From the NCBI RefSeq assembly GCF_012986595.1, contig NZ_JAAQYM010000010.1, positions 1 to 64,000 on the forward strand: a stretch of DNA of 64,000 nt, in the 5' to 3' direction. The notes beneath the pieces are model-generated. The model did no database searches. It saw nothing but the letters and a program-made list of their open reading frames with translations, and was not told the origin of the DNA. Position 1 is the first letter of the stretch; the number at the start of each line of letters is the position of its first letter. Shown piece after piece: positions 8,458-17,312 of this stretch. The DNA comes from Pseudomonas koreensis. GTDB taxonomy: Bacteria > Pseudomonadota > Gammaproteobacteria > Pseudomonadales > Pseudomonadaceae. The translations under genes were made by a program, and so were the position numbers.

Positions 8458-9254
8458 TCGCTTTTGTCCTTGTTCAAGATGTTGGCGATCCAGGTCAGGA
8501 CCAGCACGAAAAAGAAGTACGAGATCACCAGCGCACTGGTGAAGTGCCCGCTGCTGTTGCGCATGTTGTTCAGATACACCTGCAGGGTTTCGTAGCGGGT
8601 GCCGACGAGGATGTTGGCGAACACGAATTCACCGAACAGGAACGAGAACGACAGCAGCAACGCGACCATCAGGCCTTTGCGCAGATTCGGCAGCACCACC
8701 AGGAACGCGGCCTGAAAGGTGCTGGCGCCGAGCAGTTGCGCGGCGTCCATCAGGTCGCGCAGGTTGATCGCCTGCAGGTTGTTGGTGATTGCCCGGTACA
8801 TGAACGGCAGCGCCACGGTGAAGTAGCAACCGATCAGGATCCACGGTGTGCCGACCATCGCCAGCGGGCCGGAACCGTAGAGCTGCAACAGCCCCACCGA
8901 GGACACCACCGGCGGCACTGCGAAGGGCAGCAGGATCAGGATGTTCATCAGCGCATCGAGTTTCGGGAAGTGGTAATGCACCACGAACAGCAGCGGCAGA
9001 ATCAGCACCACTGACAGCACCAGCGCGCCGACGCACACCAGCAGCGATTGGCCGAAGGCGTGCAGGAAGCGCGGATCGCTCCACAGCTGCACGTACCATT
9101 TGAAGGTGAAGCCACTGGGCAGAATGGTTGCCGACCAACTGCTGGCGATCGAGTAGATCAGCGTGCCTACCAGCGGCAGCAGCAGGATCGCGAACAGCAG
9201 ATAAACCACGACGCGGTGGTAGACGCCGGCCGGGCCGGATTCAGCGCGAGACAT
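8454..9254 (-). CDS. ABC importer permease (second subunit)
   Basis: A 266-residue inner-membrane protein with about six hydrophobic segments and the E-A-A-like loop D-A-A-Q-L-L-G-A-S near residue 170 that docks the ATPase. It belongs to the PotC/FbpB-like binding-protein-dependent permeases. The ATG at 9254 has AGGAG close by, and the gene overlaps the preceding permease gene by 14 bases. Confidence 0.9.
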   Translation of the reverse strand: MSRAESGPAGVYHRVVVYLLFAILLLPLVGTLIYSIASSWSATILPSGFTFKWYVQLWSDPRFLHAFGQSLLVCVGALVLSVVLILPLLFVVHYHFPKLDALMNILILLPFAVPPVVSSVGLLQLYGSGPLAMVGTPWILIGCYFTVALPFMYRAITNNLQAINLRDLMDAAQLLGASTFQAAFLVVLPNLRKGLMVALLLSFSFLFGEFVFANILVGTRYETLQVYLNNMRNSSGHFTSALVISYFFFVLVLTWIANILNKDKSE

Positions 9255-10086
9255 GGTAGCTCCTCTTCAACAGCAGTTGATGCACGACGGTGACGATGGT
9301 CATCAACGCCACCAGCACCACGGCCAGGGCGCTGGCCAGGTTCGGGTCCAGCGAAATGTCGCCGGAGACCATCGCCGCGATGCGGATCGGCAGCACGTTG
9401 AAGTTGCCGGTGGTCAGGGCATACACGGTGGCGTAGGCGCCGAGGGCGTTGGCCAGCAGGATCACGAATGTGCCGAGCAGCGCCGGGGTCAGCACCGGCA
9501 GGCCGATGTGGCGCCAGAACTGCCAGCCGTTGGCGCCGAGCAGCGCAGCGGATTCACGCCAGTCTTCACGCAGGGCGTCGAAGGCCGGGTAAAGCAGCAG
9601 CACGCCGAGGGGAATCTGGAAGTAGGTGTAGAGGATGATCAGACCCGTCTTCGAGTACAGGTTGAAATCCTCAATGATCCCCGCCTGCTTGAGCATGATG
9701 GTGATGCTGCCGTTGAAACCGAGCAGGATGATGAACGCGAACGCCAGGGGCACGCCGGCGAAGTTGCTGGTCATGTTGGCGAAGGCATTCACGAAATTGC
9801 GCAGTTTCGAGTCGACCCGGCGCAGGGAATACGCACCGAGTACGGCGATGATGATGCCGAACACGCTCGACCAGAAGCTGATTTCCAGGCTGTACTGGAT
9901 CGCCTGCAAATAGAACTTCGAACTGAAGATCTTGCTGAAGTTGGCGAAGCCCCAGCCGAACTCTTCCGACTGCAGGCTGTTGATCATCACCCAGACCAGC
10001 GGGGCGATTTCGAACACGATAAAAAACAGGGCGAAGGGCACCAGGCACAAGGCTGCCAGCCATTTGCCGCGAGTCATGGCATTCAC
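9241..10086 (-). CDS. ABC importer permease (first subunit)
   Basis: A 281-residue inner-membrane permease of the PotB type with six hydrophobic segments and the E-S-A-A-L-L-G-A-N ATPase-contact loop. I chose a GTG start at 10086, which overlaps the phosphatase stop as GTGA and has GGGAG eight bases ahead; an ATG at 10104 would extend it by six residues, and another at 10077 would shorten it by three. It pairs with the second permease to form the channel. Confidence 0.88.
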   Translation of the reverse strand: MNAMTRGKWLAALCLVPFALFFIVFEIAPLVWVMINSLQSEEFGWGFANFSKIFSSKFYLQAIQYSLEISFWSSVFGIIIAVLGAYSLRRVDSKLRNFVNAFANMTSNFAGVPLAFAFIILLGFNGSITIMLKQAGIIEDFNLYSKTGLIILYTYFQIPLGVLLLYPAFDALREDWRESAALLGANGWQFWRHIGLPVLTPALLGTFVILLANALGAYATVYALTTGNFNVLPIRIAAMVSGDISLDPNLASALAVVLVALMTIVTVVHQLLLKRSYHVSR

Positions 10087-10889
10087 TTGAGCAGCTCCCG
10101 GCATACAGGTTTGTCGTGGGGCACGCCGAGCAGTTCGCAGACGGTGCCGCAGATGTCAGTCTGTTTCGGCGCCGCGTCGGCATTGAAGCTGAAGGCGTCA
10201 CCAAGGACGAACAGCGGCACCTGGCGTTCTTCCGGCAGCAGGCCGTTGTGCGAGCGGTCGTTGTTCATGCCGTGGTCGGCGGTCACCAGCACCTGATAAC
10301 CGGCGTCGAGCCAGGTTTGCAGGTAGTCGGCGAGAATGATGTCCGCCGAGCGCGCGCTGTTGCGATATTGCGAGGAATCGAGACCGTGCTTGTGCCCGGC
10401 GTCGTCGATGTTCATCGGGTGGACCAGCAGGAAGTTCGGCGCATGGCGCAGGCGCAGGTTTTCCGCGTCGGCGAACAGGTGCGAATCCGGATAGTGGTCA
10501 TTCCAGTAGAAGTGGCCGTGCTGGATCGGCAGCGACAGATTGTCGGTATGTCGGTCGCGGGCGGCAACGAACGGCGAACGGTTATACAGCTCGCTGACCC
10601 AGTGGTAGGCCGCTGCGGCGGTTTTCAGGCCGGCGTCGCGGGCGTAGTGATAGATGCTGCGCTGATTGGACAGGCGCGCAACGTTGTTGTGGACGATGCC
10701 GCTGTCGATCGGCGGCACGCCGGTGAGGATGCATTCATAAAGCGGTCGGGACAGGGCCGGCAACTCGCACTCCAACTGATAGAGCACGGCGCGTCCTGCG
10801 CCAACGTAAGCCTGCAGATGCCCCATGGCGTGACGCGCGACCTCAAAGTTGAGGCCGTCGAGCACGACAAGGATGACGTTGTGCTTCAT
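10083..10889 (-). CDS. Alkaline phosphatase superfamily protein (phosphodiesterase/nucleotide pyrophosphatase-like)
   Basis: A 268-residue protein without a signal peptide, so cytoplasmic. The metal site is visible: V-L-D-G near the N terminus, L-T-G-V-P near residue 55 where the nucleophile sits, D-D-A-G-H-K-H-G in the middle and T-A-D-H-G-M-N near 205. This pattern fits the type I phosphodiesterase / phosphonoacetate hydrolase branch. It lies between the binding-protein gene and the permease genes, so it probably acts on the imported substrate. The substrate cannot be told from sequence; a phosphonate or phosphodiester is my inference. Confidence 0.85.
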   Translation of the reverse strand: MKHNVILVVLDGLNFEVARHAMGHLQAYVGAGRAVLYQLECELPALSRPLYECILTGVPPIDSGIVHNNVARLSNQRSIYHYARDAGLKTAAAAYHWVSELYNRSPFVAARDRHTDNLSLPIQHGHFYWNDHYPDSHLFADAENLRLRHAPNFLLVHPMNIDDAGHKHGLDSSQYRNSARSADIILADYLQTWLDAGYQVLVTADHGMNNDRSHNGLLPEERQVPLFVLGDAFSFNADAAPKQTDICGTVCELLGVPHDKPVCRELLK

Positions 10890-10928
10890 AGGGGCAAAAA
10901 CTCCGAAAACAAAACTGGAACCAACCCA

Positions 10929-11026
10929 TGTAGGAGCTGCCGCAGGCTGCGATCTTTTGATTTTGATTTTAAAAACCAGATCAAAAGATCGTCCGAACGC
11001 GGCCCGAGCCTGCGGCAGCTCCTACA
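10929..11026. repeat. REP inverted pair, GTAGGAGCTGCCGCAGGCTGCGATCTTTTGAT family
   Basis: Two facing copies, the second partly degenerate, lie inside the operon between the binding-protein gene and the phosphatase gene. Such a structure could stabilise the upstream binding-protein transcript and reduce expression of the genes behind it. Confidence 0.85.
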
Positions 11027-11035
11027 GATGAAGGA

Positions 11036-12103
11036 TTACTTCATCTCGACGATGACTTCTTCGTTCCACTTCTGCGGCAGGGCCTTGGAGGTTTTTTCCC
11101 ACGCGTCGGCGTCCTTGATCGGCGTGACCTTTTTGTACTGCTCGTTTGGCAGCAGTTTGGCTTTCACGTCTTCCGGCAGTTGCAGGTGTTCGGCACGAAT
11201 CGGACGGGCGTTGCCGCGCGCCAGGTTGGTCTGGCCGGCGTCGCTGAAGATGTATTCGCGGGTCAGCTTGGCGGCGTTCGGGTTTTTCGCGTACTTGTTG
11301 ATGATGGTGGTGTAGCCGGAAATCACCGAGCCGTCGGACGGGATCAGCACCACGTAGTCATCCGGGTTGGCCATCTTGGCCTTGTAGCTCAGGCCGTTGA
11401 AGTCCCAGACCACGCCGACTTCGATCTCGCCTTTTTCCATGGTGGCGATGGTCGGGTTGGCCATCGACAGGCGACCCTGCTTGGCAATGTCTGCAAACAG
11501 CAGAAGGGCCGGCTGGATGTTCTTCTCGTCGCCACCGTTGGCCAGGGCCGCGGCCAGTACGCCGTTGGCGGCTTGCGCGGCGGTGCTCACGTCACCGATG
11601 GAGACCTTGTATTTGCCGCCCTTGAGGTCAGCCCATTTGGTTGGCACTTCGGAGCCGTGCAGCAGTTTCTTGTTGACGATGAAGGCGATGGTGCCGGTGT
11701 AGGCCAGTGCCCAGTTGCCGTCCTTGTCCTTGGCCCAGTCCGGAACCTGATCCCAGGTGCTTGGCTTGTACGGTTGGACCACGCCCTGCTTGACCGCGAT
11801 CGGGCCGAAGGCGGCACCCACGTCGCCGATGTCGGCGGTGGCGTTGTCTTTTTCGGCGGCGAACTTGGCGATTTCCTGGGCCGAGCTCATGTCGGTGTCG
11901 ATGTGTTTCAGGCCGTAGGTCTTGGCCAGGTCTTCCCAGGTGCCTTTCCAGTTGGCCCAGTCATCGGGCATGCCGACGCTGTTGACGGCGCCTTCCGCTT
12001 TCGCAGCGGCTTCGAGGGTTTTCAGATCGGTGCCGGCCGCCATGGCGGCGGTGCACATTGCAATGGTCGAGCCTAACAGTGTTGCCAGGAAAAGCTGTTT
12101 CAT
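11036..12103 (-). CDS. ABC importer periplasmic substrate-binding protein
   Basis: A 355-residue type-1 extracellular binding protein of the iron/phosphonate/polyamine cluster. The first 22 residues are a signal peptide ending A-A-M-A-A. The mature part has D-I-G-D-V-G-A-A-F-G and N-P-T-I-A-T-M-E-K-G, typical of AEP- or spermidine-type binding proteins. It is first in the operon, with AAGGAG six bases before the ATG. The phosphatase-type enzymes downstream and the UTRA regulator opposite point to an organophosphorus ligand such as 2-aminoethylphosphonate; this is inferred. Confidence 0.88.
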   Translation of the reverse strand: MKQLFLATLLGSTIAMCTAAMAAGTDLKTLEAAAKAEGAVNSVGMPDDWANWKGTWEDLAKTYGLKHIDTDMSSAQEIAKFAAEKDNATADIGDVGAAFGPIAVKQGVVQPYKPSTWDQVPDWAKDKDGNWALAYTGTIAFIVNKKLLHGSEVPTKWADLKGGKYKVSIGDVSTAAQAANGVLAAALANGGDEKNIQPALLLFADIAKQGRLSMANPTIATMEKGEIEVGVVWDFNGLSYKAKMANPDDYVVLIPSDGSVISGYTTIINKYAKNPNAAKLTREYIFSDAGQTNLARGNARPIRAEHLQLPEDVKAKLLPNEQYKKVTPIKDADAWEKTSKALPQKWNEEVIVEMK

Positions 12104-12191
12104 TCCGAAGCTCCTTGGTCGTGTTCAACGCTGCGATTGCGGTTTGTGTTGGTCTAGGTCAGCAATACCTGAGCCAATTTAAGGGGAATGG

Positions 12192-12209
12192 ATGACACTT
12201 TGATGTCGG
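12192..12209 (-). promoter_or_regulatory. Candidate Pho box upstream of the binding-protein gene
   Basis: Read on the minus strand the site is CCGACAT-AAAG-like spacer-GTGTCAT, two direct seven-base units eleven bases apart. They match the PhoB unit CTGTCAT at five and six of seven positions. It lies about 90 bases before the binding-protein start. Confidence 0.35.
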
Positions 12210-12341
12210 CGCTCGCCCGGCAGGGCTTTTATTGGCCCGGTTCTGGTGGTTGCCCGGTAAGCGTAGACCAAGGTCAAAGCCCCGGCTGGCAAGGGACTTG
12301 GCCGATGTATTGCAAGTCATGAAGGCGACCGTCGGGCGGGT

Positions 12342-12359
12342 TTGTCATCTCTCGGTCAT
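12342..12359 (+). promoter_or_regulatory. Candidate Pho box upstream of the UTRA regulator gene
   Basis: TTGTCAT-CTCT-CGGTCAT: two direct seven-base units exactly eleven bases apart, matching PhoB unit CTGTCAT at six and five of seven positions. It lies about 100 bases before the regulator start. Confidence 0.45.
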
Positions 12360-12455
12360 CTGCACTGCCTAGGCTTGCCCTACATGGAAACGGCTGGCAG
12401 GCCGTCCGGTTTTTGCCCTGAAACAGTGCTGGTCTAGTCCAGATAGGTAACGTTG

Positions 12456-13169
12456 ATGCGTGATGAGGCAACAAAAGCGGTGACAGCCATCGGCCAGGTG
12501 CTGCAGGAGCAGCTCGATCACGGCTTGTTGGCGCCGGGCAGCAAACTGCCGGCCGAGCGCAAGCTCAGTGAGTTGTTCGGTACCACACGCATCACGGTGC
12601 GCGAGGCGCTGTTGCAGTTGGAAGCGCAGGGGCAGATTTACCGCGAGGAGCGGCGCGGCTGGTTCGTCTCGCCGCCGCGTCTGGCGTACAACCTGATGCA
12701 GCGCAGTCACTTTCACGCGATGGTCAGTGCGCAGGGGCGGGTGCCGTCGACCGAGGTGATTTCGGCGCGCCTGCAGCCCGCTTCGGCGGCGGTGTGTGCG
12801 TGGTTGCAGTTGCCGGCGTTGTCGAGCGTGATTCAGATTTGCCGGTCGCGGCGGATTGATGGGCGGCTGGTGCTGTATGTGGAGCACTATCTGAATCCGC
12901 AGTATTTTCCGGGGATTCTGGGGTTTGATTTGAATCAGTCGATTACTGAGTTGTATGCGCGGCATTACGATTTGCACTATGGGCGGGTGCGGTTCGAGAT
13001 TGTGCCGACTTCGTTGTCGGTGGATGCGGCGGCGGCGTTGCGTGTTTCTGTCGGGAGTCCGGGGTTAAGGATTGCTCGGGTCAATTATGATCAGCATGAG
13101 CGGTTGATTGATTGTGATCTGGAGTTTTGGCGGCATGATGCGATTCACGTTGGGGTTGATGTGGTTTGA
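12456..13169 (+). CDS. GntR family regulator with UTRA domain (PhnF/PhnR-like)
   Basis: A 237-residue regulator. Residues 1-75 form the winged helix-turn-helix with the GntR signature P-A-E-R-K-L-S-E-L-F-G-T-T-R-I-T-V-R. Residues about 90-235 form a UTRA ligand-binding domain of the PhnF type. It is divergent from the importer operon and probably senses the imported compound or a breakdown product. The ATG at 12456 has AGGTAA just upstream; a TTG one codon earlier is also possible. Regulators of this branch often control phosphonate genes, which agrees with the neighbours. Confidence 0.88.
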   Translation: MRDEATKAVTAIGQVLQEQLDHGLLAPGSKLPAERKLSELFGTTRITVREALLQLEAQGQIYREERRGWFVSPPRLAYNLMQRSHFHAMVSAQGRVPSTEVISARLQPASAAVCAWLQLPALSSVIQICRSRRIDGRLVLYVEHYLNPQYFPGILGFDLNQSITELYARHYDLHYGRVRFEIVPTSLSVDAAAALRVSVGSPGLRIARVNYDQHERLIDCDLEFWRHDAIHVGVDVV

Positions 13170-13189
13170 GTGTTTGGCCTTGGCGGCCT

Positions 13190-13510
13190 CTGGGCCGACC
13201 AGGCTGTTGGGCTCTGGGTGAATATCCGGTTCTTTGGGTGCTGCCGCTGGCGGTTTCGCTCTTACAGCGACTCACTTTTCCAGACGCCGAAAAGTAAGCA
13301 AAAGGCTTGGCCCCGGCGTTCGGCCCTCGCCGTGGCTCGGGTTCCTTCGTTGCGGGGTTCATCCGGGGGGCATCGCCTACGGTTTGCTTCGCTGCACCTC
13401 CTCTCGATGTGTTTGGCTTCGCCAAACGGTCGCTGCGCTCCCACCCCCGGATAAACCCCTCCACTCAGCCTGCCGAAGGGGCCTTTCAGATCAAGAGCTG
13501 CAGCCGAGCT
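13190..13510. repeat. Long intergenic repeat-like element (about 300 bp)
   Basis: It contains the strings TTACAGCGACTCACTTTTCC, GACGCCGAAAAGTAAGCAAA and TTCATCCGGGGGGCATCGCC, with TTTGGCTTCGCCAAA and similar small hairpins. I recognise this from memory as a block seen at many intergenic sites in Pseudomonas genomes. It has no open frame of its own that looks coding. Only one copy is in this window. Confidence 0.5.
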
Positions 13511-13561
13511 AACGCTCATCCTGTTGAGTGGTGAAGAGCCTGCGGTCGGCTTTTGCTTTTC

Positions 13562-13655
13562 TGTAGGAGTGAGCCTGCTCGCGATGGCGGCCTGACAGCC
13601 GACCATCTCCAGCTGAATGCATTCAATCCAACTGTGGGAGCGAGCCTGCTCGCGA
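13562..13655 (+). repeat. Two direct REP copies, GTGGGAGCGAGCCTGCTCGCGA family
   Basis: Copies at 13562-13584 and 13633-13655 face the same way, about 50 bases apart. All other pairs of this family in the window are inverted. Confidence 0.75.
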
Positions 13656-13680
13656 AGGCGCCCCCACTGTCACTTCATCT

Positions 13681-15015
13681 TTACTTGCCCGCCCCGGCAT
13701 TGGCATACAGATAGTCCGTCGCCAACGACGCCATCGTCCTCACGCCTACCACCAGCGCCGACTCATCGACAAAGAACCCCGGATTATGATTTGGCGCAGC
13801 CTTGCTCATGTCCTGGTCCCTTGGCGTCACCCCGAGAAACACGAACAACCCTGGCACTTCCTTGGCCAAGAACGAGAAGTCTTCCGCTCCACCCACCAGG
13901 GGTGCATTCACCACATCGTCCTTGGCCGCCCACTTCAACGTCGGCAGCATTTTTTCCGTCAGTGCCGGGTTGTTGATCGTGGGGTCGTATTTTTCGATGA
14001 TGGTCACATCGGCTTTCGCGCCGCCGCTTTCGGCGATTTTTTCGATGGTCTGGCGCACGTCGGCGTGGAGTTTCTGGCGGATGCCGTAGTCGTAGGAGCG
14101 GATGGTGCCGCTCATGTCCACGGACTCGGGAATGATGTTGTAGCGGGTGCCGCCGTTGATGGTGCCGATGCTGACCACCGACGGATACGACGAGATGTCG
14201 GTGCGCCGGCTGACAACGGTTTGCAGGCCGACGATGGTTTGTGCGCCGACGGTGATCGGGTCGATGCCGTCCCAGGGGCGGCCGGCGTGGGTTTGTTTGC
14301 CGAGGATTTTGATGCGCAGGTCGTCGGAGCTGGCCAGGGTGGCGCCTGGGCGGTAGGCGATCTGGCCGGCGGGGACGCCGGCCCAGACGTGCAGGCCGAA
14401 GACGGCATCGGGTTTGGGGGATTTCATCACGCCTTCCTCGACCATCATTTTCGCGCCCCAGGTATTTTTGCCGTCGGGGATGAAGTTGCTCGGGCCTTCT
14501 TCGGCGGGCTGGAAATAGAACACCACGGTGCCGGGCAGGGTGTCGCGCAGGCCTGTGAGGATTTTCGCCGTGCTCAGCAGGATCGCGGTGTGGGCGTCGT
14601 GGCCGCAGGCGTGCATCACGTCGACTTCTTTGTCCAGATAAGTGCCTTTGGCTTTCGAGGCGAACGGCAGGTCGGCGACTTCCTTGACCGGCAATGCGTC
14701 CATGTCGGCGCGCAGGGCCACAGTCGGGCCGGGCAGGGCGCCTTTCAGGATGGCGACCACGCCGGTGCGGGCGACGTTGGTTTTGACTTCCAGGCCCAGC
14801 GCCTTGAGCTGTTTGGCGACGAGTTCCGCGGTGCGTTTTTCGCTGTTGCCCAGTTCCGGGTGGGCGTGGATGTCGCGGCGGGTTTCCAGCAGTTCCGGTT
14901 CAAGGGCCTGGGCCTGCGCGGCGATTTGTTCGCGGGTGCTGTCCAGGGTGGCAGCACCGGCGTGGCCGGCGACAAGGCTGAGCAGAAGGGCTTGGGCAAT
15001 GCGGGTCAGCTGCAT
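13681..15015 (-). CDS. Exported M20D amidohydrolase (hippurate / N-acyl amino acid hydrolase type)
   Basis: A 444-residue metallo-amidohydrolase that cleaves N-acyl or amide bonds of amino acids. A signal peptide covers residues 1-21 (A-G-H-A-G-A-A), so it acts in the periplasm. Metal ligands are visible in R-A-D-M-D-A-L-P, in H-A-C-G-H-D-A-H and in the P-A-E-E-G-P segment; G-A-E-D-F-S-F near 380 is also typical. The lid domain lies in between. It is a single gene with no obvious partners; the natural substrate is unknown. Confidence 0.9.
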   Translation of the reverse strand: MQLTRIAQALLLSLVAGHAGAATLDSTREQIAAQAQALEPELLETRRDIHAHPELGNSEKRTAELVAKQLKALGLEVKTNVARTGVVAILKGALPGPTVALRADMDALPVKEVADLPFASKAKGTYLDKEVDVMHACGHDAHTAILLSTAKILTGLRDTLPGTVVFYFQPAEEGPSNFIPDGKNTWGAKMMVEEGVMKSPKPDAVFGLHVWAGVPAGQIAYRPGATLASSDDLRIKILGKQTHAGRPWDGIDPITVGAQTIVGLQTVVSRRTDISSYPSVVSIGTINGGTRYNIIPESVDMSGTIRSYDYGIRQKLHADVRQTIEKIAESGGAKADVTIIEKYDPTINNPALTEKMLPTLKWAAKDDVVNAPLVGGAEDFSFLAKEVPGLFVFLGVTPRDQDMSKAAPNHNPGFFVDESALVVGVRTMASLATDYLYANAGAGK

Positions 15016-15081
15016 CGGGTTTCTCCATGGTTATTGTTTTTCTGGCTTCCCTGCCTGTGACCCGCACGTCGCGCCCAAGTG

Positions 15082-17235
15082 CTATTCCTTGGGCTGGCCA
15101 CCGCCGGCGGTGATCACTTGCACGCTCATGCGCGGCGTTGCCAGGTCGAGGCCAGCCTCGTCGAGGTGGCGTTTGAGCGACAGGTTGAACGCTCGGGAAA
15201 CTTCCCATTGTTTGATCGGCGCAGTCTTGAAGCGGGCGCGCAGGATCGCGCTGCCGGACTCGAAACTTTCCACCCCCTGAATCTCCAGCGGCGACCAGAT
15301 GTTGCGCCGTTGCAGGGGATCGGTGCGCATTTTCTGGCCGACTTCGCGCATCAGTTTGATCGCGTCGTCGATTTCCATGTTGTACGGCACTGCCACGCGG
15401 AAAATCGCGTAGCCGAATTCCCGCGAGTAGTTCTTGATGCTTTTGATTTCGCTGAACGGGATGGTGTGGACGATGCCGTCGATGTCGCGCAGGCGTACGG
15501 TGCGGATGGTCAGGCCTTCGACGGTGCCGAGGTGGCCGCCGACGTCGACGTAGTCGTCAATCGCCAGCGAGTCTTCGATGATGATGAACAGACCGGTGAT
15601 CAGGTCCGCCACCAGCGACTGCGCACCGAAACCGATGGCCAGACCGATCACACCGGCACCGGCCAGCAGTGGCGTGACGTTCATGCCCATGTTCGCCAGG
15701 GCGACGATCAGCGCAATGATGAAGATCGCCACGAACAGCACGTTGCGGATCAGCGGCATCATCGTCTGCGCACGGGCATTCGCCAGGCCTTTGCGCGAGC
15801 GGGTGAGGGCGTGGTGCACGGCGGTGTCGGCGAGGATCCAGATCAGCCAGGAGAAAATCAGCGTGCCGATCAGGCTGAACAGTTTGACGCTGACGTCGTG
15901 CCCTTCGCCCTCGGCGAAACCGATCAGCGACTTGCCCCACACGCGCAGGCCGAGTTCGATGAAGGTCAGCCACACCAGCAGGTGGGCTAGGGTGTAGAAG
16001 AAGCTTTTCAGGCGTTCCGAATACAGCGCATGGCGCTTCGGCCCGCGCTGCGGTTTGAGCGAGTGACGGCGCACGAGGCCGTTGATCACCATGCACATCA
16101 CCAGCAGCACCGTGCAGATCAGCGATTGGCGCAGGGCGGTGCTGGTGTCGCCGGCGGAGACGAAGGTGGCGAACAGCGAGATGCCGACCAGCACTAGCGC
16201 CGGCACGTACCAGAAGGTGCCGAGGATATCGATGGTGTCGCTGAGGGCGCGACGGGTCAGACGGCGTGACAACGGCTGGTTGCGGATCAGGTGCGCGATC
16301 GGCCGGCGGAAGCGCAGGATGAACAGGCCGGTGAACAGCGCCGCGAGCACGTTGGTGATCGTCGCGGTGGTGTGCGCCAGGTGCACGCCGAGGCTTTCCA
16401 CCAGGCGCGGGTCGTTCAGCGCCTCACCAAACGCGGCGAAGCTGCCGATCAGCCACAGTGGGCGAAAGGCCTGATGGCGCAGGATGTACAGCGCCCGGTG
16501 CCGATGCGGGCCGTCGAGCAGCGAGAACGCAATCACGCAGATCGCCGAGAAACAGGTGCCGACCACCAGCGCATAGGCCAGCACCATCGCCAGGCTCTTG
16601 CCCAATGACGACGGCAGCGCGTAGCTCATGTAGACGGTGATCACCAGGGCAATCAGCCACGGCCCGAGCTTGCGCAGGGCGAAGCGCAGCATGTCGAGGG
16701 CCTTGGGGTGCTGCGGCAGTTCTTCGGTCAGACCGAAGCGCATGCGCACCCGGTGACCGAGCCAGATCAGCGCGGCGGCGAGCAGGCTCCAGACCATCAG
16801 GATCACGGCGAAGGCGAAGATGATCGGCAGCCATTCACTGGCCGGCAACATCAGGTTATCGAGTTCGTCCTTGGCCAGATCGAATTCGTCAGACCAGCGG
16901 GTGAGCGGGCTATCGTCACCGGAGAACTGTTTCTCGAAACTCGCCAGCGTGCCGCCGATCAGGCCGAGAACGCCTTCTTCCGGTGAGGCCTGGGCCTTTT
17001 TCGTGGCGTCGCGCAGCTTTTTCAGATCGGTCAGCAACTGCGCGCGTTGCTTGTCGTTTTCCAGCGACTTGATGACTTCATCCAGCGACTGGCCCAGTGG
17101 CTCCTGCGCCTCGGGCTGTGTCTTGGTGGTGTTGAGCAGGCCCGGCAAACCGACCGCGTGGGCAGGGGCCAGCGGCAGCAGCGTCATCAGGCAGACAAGG
17201 AACAGGCAGGGCAGAGCAAACAGACGAGCGAACAC
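15082..17235 (-). CDS. MscS-family mechanosensitive channel (YbiO-like, large form)
   Basis: A 717-residue inner-membrane protein that opens under membrane tension. A signal peptide ends at A-P-A-H-A-V-G-L, then a periplasmic coiled part (about 35-150) and roughly ten transmembrane segments. The MscS core near residues 500-560 has the Gly/Ala-rich pore helix G-A-G-V-I-G-L-A-I-G-F-G-A-Q-S-L and V-G-G-H-L-G-T-V-E. The frame stays open to 17619, but the added part reads as low-complexity and overlaps another gene; I chose GTG at 17235, just before the signal peptide, with GAGG upstream. Confidence 0.88.
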   Translation of the reverse strand: MFARLFALPCLFLVCLMTLLPLAPAHAVGLPGLLNTTKTQPEAQEPLGQSLDEVIKSLENDKQRAQLLTDLKKLRDATKKAQASPEEGVLGLIGGTLASFEKQFSGDDSPLTRWSDEFDLAKDELDNLMLPASEWLPIIFAFAVILMVWSLLAAALIWLGHRVRMRFGLTEELPQHPKALDMLRFALRKLGPWLIALVITVYMSYALPSSLGKSLAMVLAYALVVGTCFSAICVIAFSLLDGPHRHRALYILRHQAFRPLWLIGSFAAFGEALNDPRLVESLGVHLAHTTATITNVLAALFTGLFILRFRRPIAHLIRNQPLSRRLTRRALSDTIDILGTFWYVPALVLVGISLFATFVSAGDTSTALRQSLICTVLLVMCMVINGLVRRHSLKPQRGPKRHALYSERLKSFFYTLAHLLVWLTFIELGLRVWGKSLIGFAEGEGHDVSVKLFSLIGTLIFSWLIWILADTAVHHALTRSRKGLANARAQTMMPLIRNVLFVAIFIIALIVALANMGMNVTPLLAGAGVIGLAIGFGAQSLVADLITGLFIIIEDSLAIDDYVDVGGHLGTVEGLTIRTVRLRDIDGIVHTIPFSEIKSIKNYSREFGYAIFRVAVPYNMEIDDAIKLMREVGQKMRTDPLQRRNIWSPLEIQGVESFESGSAILRARFKTAPIKQWEVSRAFNLSLKRHLDEAGLDLATPRMSVQVITAGGGQPKE

Positions 17236-17312
17236 TAGGCGGTCAACCTCGCAAAGGGGCGAATTGAGCGAGTGTACGAGGCAGCCAGAATCAATGCGAG
17301 CCGAGCGCCGAT

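Larger units (their letters stand above)
12104..12455. other. Divergent intergenic region of the transporter and its regulator
   Basis: This stretch of about 350 bases carries no supported gene. It must hold the promoters of the leftward transporter operon and the rightward UTRA regulator gene, and it contains the two Pho-box-like sites described separately. Confidence 0.7.
13170..13680. other. Non-coding stretch between the UTRA regulator and the amidohydrolase genes
   Basis: Just over 500 bases with no supported gene, between two convergent genes. It holds the long repeat at 13190-13510 and two direct REP copies at 13562-13655. Short open frames here differ in all registers and carry no recognisable domain or ribosome binding site. 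Confidence 0.7.
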
